A stretch of DNA of 64,000 nucleotides from Strigamia acuminata (lineage: Eukaryota; Arthropoda; Chilopoda; Geophilomorpha; Linotaeniidae), in contig OX442315.1 in the NCBI GenBank assembly GCA_949358305.1, positions 2,108,001-2,172,000 of the forward strand, read 5' to 3'. The position numbers and the translations under genes are program-made. This document shows positions 8,244 through 19,100 of this stretch, in pieces (the first letter of the stretch is position 1; every line of letters starts with the position of its first letter). Under the pieces are notes generated by a model. That model was not told the origin of the DNA. It did not search any database and worked only from the letters and a program-made list of their open reading frames with translations.

Positions 8244-11200
8244 AATGGCCACAAAGACGAAATAACAAAAAGAAGAGAAGAAGAAAAAGGAAGTTAGAAA
8301 TTATTGAGTTGAACGCCACAGATGAACTTTTGCAAATTCCAGTAGTGGTGAATGGTATGGAGATAACAGGTGTCTTGGATTCTGGAGGTTATCGTAATAT
8401 TATTAATGAAGATTTAGTAAGAACATTGCAGCTCAAATATCAACCATGTCCATACATTCGACTTAGAGTTGTAGATGGTTCAATAATAATCCCAGAAGGA
8501 AAAACCAAGATCACTATTGACGTTGGACAACAGCAACACACCATTGAAGTGCTGATCGTCAACGGATTTGGCCACCATTTACTGCTCGGGCATAGCTTTC
8601 TGACATCTGCGAGGTGTAAACTTGATTACGACCACCAGAAGATCTTTGTAGGCCCAAAAGATGAACAACAAGAAATTTTCCCAATGTCTAAAAATCATAC
8701 CGATCAAAATTACATAGCTCGAGTTTTGAAACCTATTACTATACCAGCTTTACATGAATGTATTGTACCAATAAAAATTGCAAAGAAAGTAGACGATGAA
8801 TTATTTATTGGACCACTTAGTGGAGTAGTAGATCGATTTGGAGTGATTTGCTGTAAAACATTGACCAAATTCAGAAAAGGTGAAGGAGTTCTGCGAGTTG
8901 CAAATCCGACTAAAAAGACAATTTATTTAGGACGTAATTCAGCAATTGCAAAAGCTTTTTATGTAATTGAGTCTGGCGTGCTTGATGAAAAAAGAGATGA
9001 TCATTTTGACTTTAGCACGTCAATGGCAAATGACAATATGACGCCATCACAACAGGAGCTGATGCTACAATTGTTGAAGAAAAATTCAGATAGATTTGCG
9101 AAGACTGATAATGATTTAGGCAGAGCTCACACGATTAGGCATCGAATAGATACTGGAGATTCTCCTCCAATCCATTTACAACCTTATAGACGATCAATTA
9201 AGGAAAAAGAAATCGAGGATGCTGAAACAAAGAAGTTACTTGAGCAAGGAGTCATTAGAGAATCTGAGAGCCCATGGAGTGCACCAGTACTACTCATCAA
9301 AAAGAGAGACGGCAAATGGAGATTTTGTGTAGATTGGAGACGTTTGAATGCAGTGACAAAGAAAATGGTGTATCCCTTACCACGTATAGATGACACCCTA
9401 GATCAGCTAGCGGGTGCAAAGTATTTTTCAATGATGGATCTCATTCAGGGATATCACCAAGTCGAAATAGATGAACAAGATCGTGAGAAAACAGCGTTCA
9501 CTACTTCAAGCGGACACTATGAGTTTAATGTCCTTGGAATGGGATTATGTAACAGTCCAGCAGCCTTTCAAAAATTGATGAATAAGGTACTTGGTAATCT
9601 CCTGGGAAAAGTATGTATAGCATATCTTGACGATTTGATAGTGTTTTCAAAGACTTTCGACCAGCACCTCGTCGATTTGGAGGCAGTTTTCGAAAAACTA
9701 AGAGCAGCGAATTTAAAAGTCAAACTGAGTAAATGTACGTTTGCAACAGACACCATACGATACCTCGGACATGTGGTTGATGCTGAAGGTATTTCACCGG
9801 ATCCCAGGAATCTGGATTCAGTAGCTAAGTTTCCAATTCCTGTGAACGTTAAACAACTACGTGGTTTTCTTGGATTATGCTCGTATTACCGGAAATTTAT
9901 TAAAGGTTTTGCGGACATTTCCAAACCTCTGGTGAATTTAACCAAAAAGGATGAAAAGTTTGATTGGGGACCTCCTCATGAAAAAGCATTCCACACGCTT
10001 CGAACAGCATTAATAACAGTGCCGGTGTTAGCGCATCCAGATTTTACTCAGCCCTTCATGATTTCATGCGATGCAAGTGCTTACGGATTAGGAGCTATTT
10101 TGAAGCAAAAAGTCAACAATCAAGAGCGTGTTATCGCTTATGCAAGTCGTATGATGAGCACAGCAGAAATGAATTACACTGCGACTGATAGGGAAATGTT
10201 AGCAATCATCTTTGCTATTGAAAAGTTTAGACCGTACTTATATGGACAGAAATTCCAAATTATTACCGACCATTCTGCCCTCCAATGGCTGAAAGGAGTC
10301 CGAAATCCAAATGGACGTCTAGCCAGGTGGGCGCTGCAACTAGCTGAGTATGATTTTGAAATATTTCATAAAAGTGGCAAGAAGCACACAGATGCTGATG
10401 CCCTGAGTAGGATCCAGGAAGAGTTAAGTGAAGAAGAAATCAAAAAATTGCCTTCGCTTCTCTTAGAAAATTTGGACCTCCCTGCTGAGCAGAGGAAGGA
10501 TCCTAAACTTCTGGACCTCATAACAGCGCTAGAAAACCAAGAGCAACTTCCAAGAAAAAGAAGACGACCTCTAAAGCAGTTCGTTCTTCAAAACAAAACG
10601 TTGTTCAGGAAGAAAAAACTAAATAGTTCCCTGAACATGGAAGATTTGTTACTAGTAGTTCCAAAACAACTTCAAACAGATGTATTATATGAAATGCATG
10701 ATGGATTACTAGGAGCTCATTTAGGTTTGGCAAAAACGTGGAAACGAATAAGAACACGATTCTTTTGGACAAGAATTTATAGGGACGTTAGAAATTACGT
10801 CTTGTCCTGCCAAAGTTGCGCGAAAGCAAAAACGATGACTACACCAGCGAAGGGACTAATGCAGCCATGGTCAACAGTTTCAAAGCCTTTTGAGCGAATT
10901 GGAATAGATACACTTGGACCATTTCCATTATCACGTCTTGGAAATAAACATGTTTTTGTTGTGACTGATTATCTTTCGAGAAATGCAATAGCTAGACCAG
11001 CAGCAGCAGCTACAGCGTTAGAAGCAGCGAAAACATTGCTTTATGAAGTTATTCTGAAAGAAGGCAGTCCGAGAGAAATCCTAAGTGACCGTGGAACAGA
11101 ATACAGGAATAAAATGGTTGAGGAAGTCTCAAATATGTTTAAAAGTTTGCATAAAACTACGTCAGGATACCATCCAAGAACAAACGGATTAACTGAGAGA

Positions 11201-11293
11201 TTTAATGCGACATTCGCAAAAATGTTGCAAAGTTACGTTAATGAAGAACATACTGACTGGGACGAATTTCTTCCATTTCTTCTGTTTTCATAC
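8240..11293 (+). pseudogene. pol: Pol of element A, 5' part (protease, RT, RNase H, integrase), interrupted by B
   Basis: Read in the -1 frame from gag. Domains in order, numbered from nt 8309: aspartic protease with LDSGG at about residue 24; reverse transcriptase with the YLDD box at about 439; RNase H (CDASAYGLGA, TDREMLAI, TDHSAL); integrase zinc site (H-H-C-C around HDGLLGAHLG and SCQSCAKAK); and the DDE core with GIDTLGPF, LSDRGTEYRN and TNGLTERFN. No stop or frameshift occurs before 11293, where the frame runs into the truncated LTR of element B and stops at 11326. The rest of the integrase lies at 25373-26019. Comparison with F shows that about 135 bp of pol are missing at the junction, so excision of B alone would not restore it. 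Confidence 0.9.
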
Positions 11294-12584
11294 ACACATC
11301 AGGCCACCTCAGTTCTCCACAATTAGTATTCATTACTATTTTGTTATTACTGTTGTAGGGCCTTTTCGGGAAGGCCAACTCCGGTAATAGACATGCATTC
11401 GCATGAAATGGCCCCGTAACGTTAGCCAGCTGTTCTACGGGACAGTAGGACTTCGTACGGTGGCTTAATATAACGGTCGTATACAGTACGACCTTGCTAA
11501 ATGAAAGTAGGTCTCTCAGCTAACTGGCCACAGTCCGCTGCAGGATGGTTGTTGTAAACAGCCCACGCAGGTTCCCGTCTTTCTACGATTGGTCCTTCCG
11601 CTCGTTAAAAGTCGGTAAAGGCCTAATGCACAGGTAACACGCCGGGTTGGTAGCCCGTGAGTAATATCTGCAGATGTTGCGATAAATAACTACCTGGATA
11701 ATGGTAATCCAACGGCAGTGGCCAAATAATATTTTACCCGGTGCTCGATCGTTGGATCCCGCCATCGTAAGGCATGCTGGCGGATGGAGGAGTCAAATCC
11801 TCCCGCGATGGTTCTCTCGACCGTCGTGACGGTCCCCGCCCCATCATACCCTCCGGGTTAGTAACCCGTGAATGATATAAAATATATCATGTTAAACAAA
11901 TTACTCGGGCATTGGTAATCCTGTATTGGCAATATCTTTTAGACCCGGTAAGTCCATAGAAATGTTTACCTGGTGGTTGGTACCACCGATAGCGAGTTAA
12001 AGCACACAATTAAATACTCGGCGCCTGATCACGAGATCTTGTCGTCGTAAGGCATGCTGGCGGATGGAGTCTCAACAACTCCCGCGACGTTCTCTCAATT
12101 GTCGTGACGGTCCCCGCCCAATTAATATTTATACAACAATTCATTTGTTGTATTCCACTAATTACTTTACTTTTATTCATTTGAAACAATGGAATATTCT
12201 GCCGAATATTCCTGTTTATACGAAGGACTCTTTGCATATTTAGATAATCGATGCTGCGGACCAAATACGTCTCCGTAGCGATATTTGTGACGATGCCGCA
12301 AGTCAGCCGTATCCCTCTGGCTTCGCCCGGATCCTCAACCAGTTGATGCCGCCCGTTTACACGCGTGAAGAACCCATTTTTTGTTATCATTAATATTTAG
12401 TAATAAATATGTTAAGTCACACTAAAACTGTAAGTTATTTCTATTCGATCACGTATTCATGTTTGTGAAGGCTTCCGTAGCTTATCTCGGTTAGGTTGTT
12501 GCTAAACTTAGCAACGTCTTGTATAAACCGATTAGTTATCTATCTTAAATGGCTATTAAACCAGCCAAAAGTAGAATCGTCACA
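11294..12584 (+). repeat. 5' LTR of B, lacking U3
   Basis: Corresponds exactly to 24082-25372 of the 3' LTR. The missing part contains the TATA box (23975-23982 in the 3' copy), so this copy has no promoter of its own. Two related hairpin-rich modules lie within it: about 11640-11843 and 11850-12120. The short frames here (11583-11765, 12010-12390) are also in the other LTR and are not genes. Confidence 0.9.
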
Positions 12585-12607
12585 AGTGGAGGTTCTACCG
12601 AGATAGG
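12585..12607 (+). promoter_or_regulatory. Primer binding site region of B
   Basis: TGGAGGTTCTACCGAGATAGG directly follows the LTR. Element C has the closely similar TGGAGGTCCCACCGAGATTAGG at the same place, which links the two families. The primer tRNA was not identified. Confidence 0.55.
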
Positions 12608-13884
12608 CTGCAAAAATTCAAATGAATTTTGAAGTTTTCGTGTGTTTATGAGAATTCGGAAATGTACTTGCAGTGTTAAAATTTCGAATGAAATTTTTTT
12701 TTTTTTGTGTGACAGATCCCATGTTTTGTTTAATGTTTTTCTTCTTGTTATAGGAATCTCGTTAGAACCGTCACAATTCCATTGAATTTTGAGTGTGTGT
12801 ATTTATGAGAATTCGGAAATGTGCTTACGGTGATAAAATTTCAAATGAAACTTTTTCTGTGTGTAAAATAAATTTCGAACGAAATTTATATTTGTGTTTA
12901 ATATATTTTATTCTGTTTTAGAACTTCTCGCATGAAAATAAGTGTAATTCACTTTATTCCGGTTTTCCGTCGGAGAAATTATGTGTTTTAACAAAACTAA
13001 TAATTTCTATCGCGTGGTCAGGCCTAAAGGCCCAACCCCGAGAATAAGAGTCTTGCCCGAACTTGTTGAAGTTGGTTCCGCCCGGGTAACGTCATTTCGT
13101 CGTCGACAATCTGACAAAACCACGCGGTCGGGCCTAATTTTGAAAAGTTGACTTTTGTTGGAGTTCTTAAAGAATTCTATCAATTTAACGGTTGTTTTAA
13201 TTTTAGAAATATTTTTCACATGTATTTTGCTTGAGACTTCAAGTTAAACCTAAATTTATTTGCCTAAATAAATTAGAAAGAAAATTGACGCTTTTCGAAG
13301 GAATTAAAATTTATATTTTATTTCAAAATGGGTTTACCTTATTCTACAGACTTGATCTACATTAAAATGTTGGTTAAAAATCGTGATCTCAAACCATTGA
13401 AATCGAATTATACGAATGGAATACCATTCGAATTTTAGCGAAGAAAAATTCTTGCTGTTGTGTTGCCTAGCGACCCGTGTTGTGCAGAAAAGCCGTTGAT
13501 TCAAACGAATCGGCGCGTCTTTTGAAATTACGAGTTTAAAAAACTTTAAAAAATTCCATAAAGGTGATCATTCATTTATTAATAAATGCGGTGATATTTA
13601 AAAATATTTTGAAAAGAATCCATTTTTGTTTGGTGACTACGTCATAACACTGGAATCTGTCAAGATTATGGTTCCACGAACTTGATGATTTCCACCAATC
13701 TCGGACGAGATTGGACTCTCGCGAGACTAGCGTTGATATTTGACCAATCAGAGAGGCGTATCGAAGTACCCTTACTTCCTTTCGAACTAGTGTGACCACT
13801 GCTTCGTTTGCGATCCTCCTGAACGTTTGCAACTTCATCGTTATCTCTCAGACTTAGGAAATTTTCTTAGTTTTAAGTTTAATT
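12608..13884 (+). other. Leader of element B with small palindromes
   Basis: Non-coding and AT-rich. It contains several short palindromes such as AAATTTCGAATGAAATTT (about 12676) and AAATTTCGAACGAAATTT (about 12870), a type that is expanded in the leader of element C. A segment at about 13463-13520 (CCTAGCGACC, then AAAGCCG and a GATTC/GAATC stem) resembles 23428-23490 in the 3' region. Confidence 0.55.
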
Positions 13885-16113
13885 ATGACTAATAACCAGC
13901 ATCACATGAACACTCGTGGTAAGGAAAGAACTTGTTTGACCGGTGGAATGAATCTATCCGGGTTTATACCTGTTCCTAATGGAACTGAAGAAGTGGAAAA
14001 CCACGCGGTCCATAATGGCGTTTCAAATGAAACAGCCGGACCATCTGGAGAGAATAGGGCTCCACGTGAACCTACTCCGCCTGGAGAAGAGGAATGCATT
14101 CCTGAAGGTTCTCATTTAGGCCGAGGCGGTCTATTATTTTGTCAGGATCACGGTTTGAACCCAAACCAATTTAGATCTTTGACTGAAGTGTTAGATTTCG
14201 TGCACGCGCAACGTGCTACGTCGGAGCATCCTAATTCCCCAGCAAGCCAAAGATTAAATAATTTTAGTCCCACTCCTTCAACGCCTATTTCTAGATATAG
14301 AAATAAAAACGCACAACCTCCTCGTCAAGATCAGTCGAATTTGACTCCAGGAGATTTTAATCGCGCTTTCCAACAACGATTACGAGCGAATAACTTCGCT
14401 CGCAACCAACAAAGGGGATTTACAAATCCAGAGAACTTTGAGAATACGTTCACCAGAGCGAATTTGGGTCCGCCTAATATGGCCAACCCTAATCCAAGTT
14501 TTCCAAACGGATCCAATAGTTGTCCGAATCTCGCTGGAAATTTGAACCCAAATTCAGGTGCGACAAGAGGTCCAAACCGCCGTTTTGACCCAAATTCTAG
14601 ATTTGCAAACAATTCTAGTCCAGCACCTAACATACAAAGGGGTCACCCAGTTCCTCCGAACTCGAATAACCCAAATAATCCTTCTACTGGAACTCCAGGA
14701 AATTCAAATAACTATTTGAATCGGGGTACGCCAGGTAATTCGAACTATCGTCCGAATTTTGGTAATCAAGAAAGTTCGAACAACCGTCCGAATTTTGACA
14801 ATCAGGGTAATTCTAATAATCATTCGAATTATGGGAACCAAGGCAATTCGAATAACCATTCAAACTTTGGTAACCACAGCAGGTCAAATCAAGGAAGGTC
14901 GAATAATTTCAACCCTAATAGTGGTGGCTCAAGTCAAAATAACTCGAGTCAACCTAACAATGGCGGATCGTCAAATGACAATTCGCGCCCCCCCAGTAGC
15001 TTTGGAATGACGGCTGATGACCTCGCGTCAATTGCCACGACCATGCACAAGTTGATGCAGGCAGGAAAAAGTTCCGCCACTGTCCCTCAAACCAACTGTT
15101 TGAAACCACCAGATATCCCTGTATTCTCTGGAAAAGCAGAAGAAAGCGAACGCTTTCTCAATATTGTAAAAAATGTCGCTTTCCTGCGAAACATGTCACT
15201 CGATGACATGCTTGTTAAAGGCGTGGCCGGTTATTTAACCGAGCAAGCGCATGGTTGGTTTCATGAAAGGAGAGAAGATTTCATATCTTGGGAAGTATTT
15301 GAACAGGCGTTCAAAGAACGGTTTGTAGCCACTCGACAAGAGCGGACGAACCAACTAACTAAGTTGAAACAACTGGAAACAGAAAGTCTTTACGACTTTA
15401 TGCACAAATATTACCAGTTATGGATATTGCAAGACAGTCTTGATGCAAAAGGGGCTGGTTGTCTTTTTATTGGGAGTGTAACTCCTGCTAACGATTTGCT
15501 TTTGCATACGCAAGGCATAGCGGATTTACCTCTGACAGAGATTTATACCGTTATAACTAAAAATAAAGGCTTGTACAGTCGTACAGCTAATGGAGCAAAG
15601 GAAAATATTTCCAATCCAGTCGTTTTCCCACCTAGGAAAACTGACACACGTCCTCAGTCGAAGACAAATGCTAAATCTTTAACTTTGGATTCACAAGAAC
15701 AACTTAATATTTGTGAGGAAGAGTTACCTGAGGAGTGCGAGACTGTTTATTTAATAAATGGAGTATTAGATCAGACCAGACGTGGTCAATTAGTTTGTTA
15801 CCACTGTAAGAAACCAGGACACATGCGTCGAGAATGTCCAGATTTAAAACCACGTGCAAATTTCAACTCTGAAGAGTTGCAAAAACGAAGTATGCCGGAT
15901 TCCCCGACTGTGGATCCTACTTCTAAACGTCCCAATAATAGGTGGATAACTCAAGAAGTGTTGGATGCAACACTAGACGCTAAACTTGATGCGAAATTAA
16001 ATACTTTTGAAAATAAGTTACAAACTTCGCTGACTAATTCGTTGGCAGAAATGGTCAAGACTTTGATCAAGCCCGAATCGACAGATTCAAGTGCTACTAG
16101 TTCAAAAAACTAG
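13885..16113 (+). CDS. gag: Gag of element B
   Basis: A 742-aa structural polyprotein. Residues 82-110 carry a motif of spacing L-x4-F-x8-F-V that is present three times in the protein of element C. A long Asn/Gly/Ser-rich low-complexity tract (about residues 130-375) follows; it is prion-like in composition. The capsid-type region is at about 425-520 (HGWFHERRE, FEQAFKERF, LYDFMHKYYQLW). A single CCHC zinc knuckle starts at residue 638 (CYHCKKPGHMRREC). The C terminus looks helical. The ATG at 13885 is the first in frame. It ends TCA AAA AAC TAG, placing a slippery heptamer directly before the stop. Confidence 0.88.
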   Translation: MTNNQHHMNTRGKERTCLTGGMNLSGFIPVPNGTEEVENHAVHNGVSNETAGPSGENRAPREPTPPGEEECIPEGSHLGRGGLLFCQDHGLNPNQFRSLTEVLDFVHAQRATSEHPNSPASQRLNNFSPTPSTPISRYRNKNAQPPRQDQSNLTPGDFNRAFQQRLRANNFARNQQRGFTNPENFENTFTRANLGPPNMANPNPSFPNGSNSCPNLAGNLNPNSGATRGPNRRFDPNSRFANNSSPAPNIQRGHPVPPNSNNPNNPSTGTPGNSNNYLNRGTPGNSNYRPNFGNQESSNNRPNFDNQGNSNNHSNYGNQGNSNNHSNFGNHSRSNQGRSNNFNPNSGGSSQNNSSQPNNGGSSNDNSRPPSSFGMTADDLASIATTMHKLMQAGKSSATVPQTNCLKPPDIPVFSGKAEESERFLNIVKNVAFLRNMSLDDMLVKGVAGYLTEQAHGWFHERREDFISWEVFEQAFKERFVATRQERTNQLTKLKQLETESLYDFMHKYYQLWILQDSLDAKGAGCLFIGSVTPANDLLLHTQGIADLPLTEIYTVITKNKGLYSRTANGAKENISNPVVFPPRKTDTRPQSKTNAKSLTLDSQEQLNICEEELPEECETVYLINGVLDQTRRGQLVCYHCKKPGHMRRECPDLKPRANFNSEELQKRSMPDSPTVDPTSKRPNNRWITQEVLDATLDAKLDAKLNTFENKLQTSLTNSLAEMVKTLIKPESTDSSATSSKN
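16104..16110 (+). promoter_or_regulatory. -1 ribosomal frameshift site AAAAAAC in gag-pol of B
   Basis: The sequence reads tcA AAA AAC TAG in the gag frame, the canonical X XXY YYZ phase, with the stop directly after it. The -1 frame is open from here into pol, which has no early ATG of its own. Confidence 0.8.
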
Positions 16114-19100
16114 ATCCGGGGGACGAAGGTTTATTCCATCCCCCAGAAGTGGCTAATGCTACGTCGGAATCTTTATTTATGGATGTAGACACAACTTGTC
16201 TTGAAGTAGCCACTAGTCATAGTGGCGGAGTAGAGGAAAATTTGCAAGAAATGACAGAACAATTAAAAAATCTGACATTATTTCCTCACAAGTGTTACAC
16301 GAAGAAATTCTGTAGACTTCGCCGACTCAACAGAGTCATAGGCGGCAATAATTTGCACAATATTACTTTAGGTAATAATAAAGATGATCCTCGAATGAAG
16401 ATCACAATTGGTGGGCTCACCTATAACGCGCTCATGGATACAGGAGCATCTCAATGTTACATTGGAGAACAACTTTTGTCTGAAACTCAGGCTCTGCCGG
16501 AATTTTTGCAAGAGGCTCCCAGAAACATGATGGTGAATGCTGTAGGCGTAGCACACAAGCCTGTCGGACAAATAACTTTGTGCGTGCAATGGGCTGATGA
16601 ATTTACACCAATGAATTTCATCGTTTTAGCAAAACGAGTTTGTGGCTTGATACTTGGTCACAATTTCATGCGCAGACAGAAAATTAGTCCGCATCCACAT
16701 CTACAAGAGTTCTCTTGTGCAGATAAGCCCAATTGGTCCGCTCCTTATGAATCGGAAGAAGCCAATTTGGCCCTCGCCCCGTTGAATCGAATTACTTTCG
16801 ATTATTTAGGACTGTCGTCCACTCTCAACTCAATTGAGTTAACAGACGTTCCTGTGTTGACTTGGGATGAAAAATTAGTTGAGGAGAGCGACTGCACTCC
16901 AGAACAACGACTAGCACTTCGCGAAGTGGTTAAATCGATACCGAATGTATTTCGTGATCAAGTTGGGTGCACTAACGTGACCCAACATCGTATTAAGTTC
17001 AAAGAAGGGCATTCATTGCCCAAAATGCAGTATAGAATGTATAACCCGGCCAAGAGAGCCATTATGACCAAACTAGCTGCAGAATTGGAACAGGATGGAC
17101 TCATTGAAAAGGCCAAAGGGCCCTTCATAAGTCATCCCGTCATTGTTGCGAAGCCTGACGGCTCGTATAGGATGTGCATTGACTACCGGTGGCTAAATGC
17201 CATCACTGAAGTCGAAGTAATACAAATGCCAAGTATTGACCTTTTGTTGCATAATACTGGTCCGGCAAAGTATTTTACGTCTATTGACCTTGTTAAAGGT
17301 TACTACCAAGTCGAAATGTGTAAGGAAGATCGTCCAAAAACGGCGTTTTATACGCCAAACGGCCCTTATCAATTTGTACGAATGCCGTTTGGCCTTTGCA
17401 ATGCGCCTTGTACTTTCCAGCGTCTGATGGAAGGCATTTTAGGCTCAGCTTTACAAGACTACGCGTTAGTTTATTTGGATGACGTAATTGTATATTCAGA
17501 TAATTGGGATGATCATCTCAAACATGTTCGAGATGTTTTGGAAAGGCTTAACCAAGCCAACATGACAATAAATAAAGCGAAATCTCGTTTTGGGCGTACA
17601 GAATTAAAATTTTTGGGCCACTGGATTAAACCTGAAGGTCTCTTCGGTGATCCCGATAAAATATCGGCGATTATGAAATTTCCCACCCCCACGTGTGCTA
17701 AAGACATTCAGCGCTTTCACGGCATGACTAACTTCTTCAGGAAGTTTGTTCCAAATCACGGAACTATTGCCGCACCATACACACGTATGATGAATGAGAA
17801 AACTCCATTTGAATGGGGAGATGAGCAGACAGAAGCTTTTAATAAAATTAAAGAGCTACTTTGTGGTGACAATTGTCTACACAAACCAAATATGACGTTG
17901 CCATTTGTTGTCATGACTGACGCTTCACATGAAGGCTTAGGAGCTGTCCTTTGCCAAGACGTCGATATATTCGATGAAAAGAAACAGAAAAGCATTTCTG
18001 TACCCAGACCTGTAGCTTATGCAAGCAGAGTTTTACGTGGAGCGGAGAAGCGTTATACAACGCCGGAACTCGAATGTCTCGCAGTCGTGTGGGCTATTGA
18101 TCGATTTAAACCATATCTCGAATATGGTACATTCACTTTAGAGTCAGATGCAGAAGCACTGAAATGGTTGATGCGAACGCCTGAACCATCTGGGAAATTT
18201 GGCCGATGGGCCTTAAGAATCCAATGTGGAAATTTTAAAATTGTTTTTCGAAAAGGTGCTGCTAACCAAGTTGCAGATGCACTTTCTAGAGCCCCACTGA
18301 CAGAGGAAGACATTCCTCTTCAAGATCATGTGGAACCTGTCGAAATTAAACAATACTGGCCTGAATGGGACGGAAATCCTTCTGTTTCATTAAATCGTGC
18401 CCCGGAGAAACGAGAATATTTGGCTAGTGTGCGTTCCTATTTTTCAGAAAATTCTAAAGAATGTTCTGAAGAAAAGGAGGGGGAGGAAGTACAAGAAACC
18501 TTGTACAGTGCGTTGACTGAAGTACTTAAAGAAGTCCCTCCTACAAGGAGAGAAATAATAAATGCTCAATTACTAGATAATGAATGCAAACGCATTCGAG
18601 AATATTTATTGAATAACAAGGTTGTTGGGATACCACAATCTGAAATAAAAGAATGGAAAAACAAAGTCAAAAACTATTGTTTGGACAAAAAAGAAGTTGA
18701 TGGTGATCAAATGATCATCTATTTTAACCCTTCGTTCGAAGAGGAATTAAACGATTCGGGAAACGGCTTTAAAGCCGTTGTACCCAGTTCACTCGTAAAA
18801 CGAGTACTCTTCGCTTGTCATGGCCACCCCCTAAGCGGTCACGCTGGGATGAGTAAGACGCTTGAGAAAACTCGTTTAATATATTTCTGGCCTGGTATGA
18901 GTAGAAGTGTCAGGAACTACGTCAAAAGCTGCACGCACTGTGCTCAGTACAAGCCTATTCAACAGAAAAGGCACGCAGCTCCTTACACGCCACACAACAT
19001 GACCAATCCTTGGGAATGTATTAACATGGACTTGATGGGCCCGAAACCCGCGGGAAGGTCCCAAAACCAGTATATTTTTGTCATTATTGACAATTGTACC

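Noticed and set aside
12010-12390. 126-residue reverse frame, also at 24798-25178
   Set aside because: Lies inside both LTR copies of element B, antisense to it, with no motif; present twice only because the LTR is duplicated.
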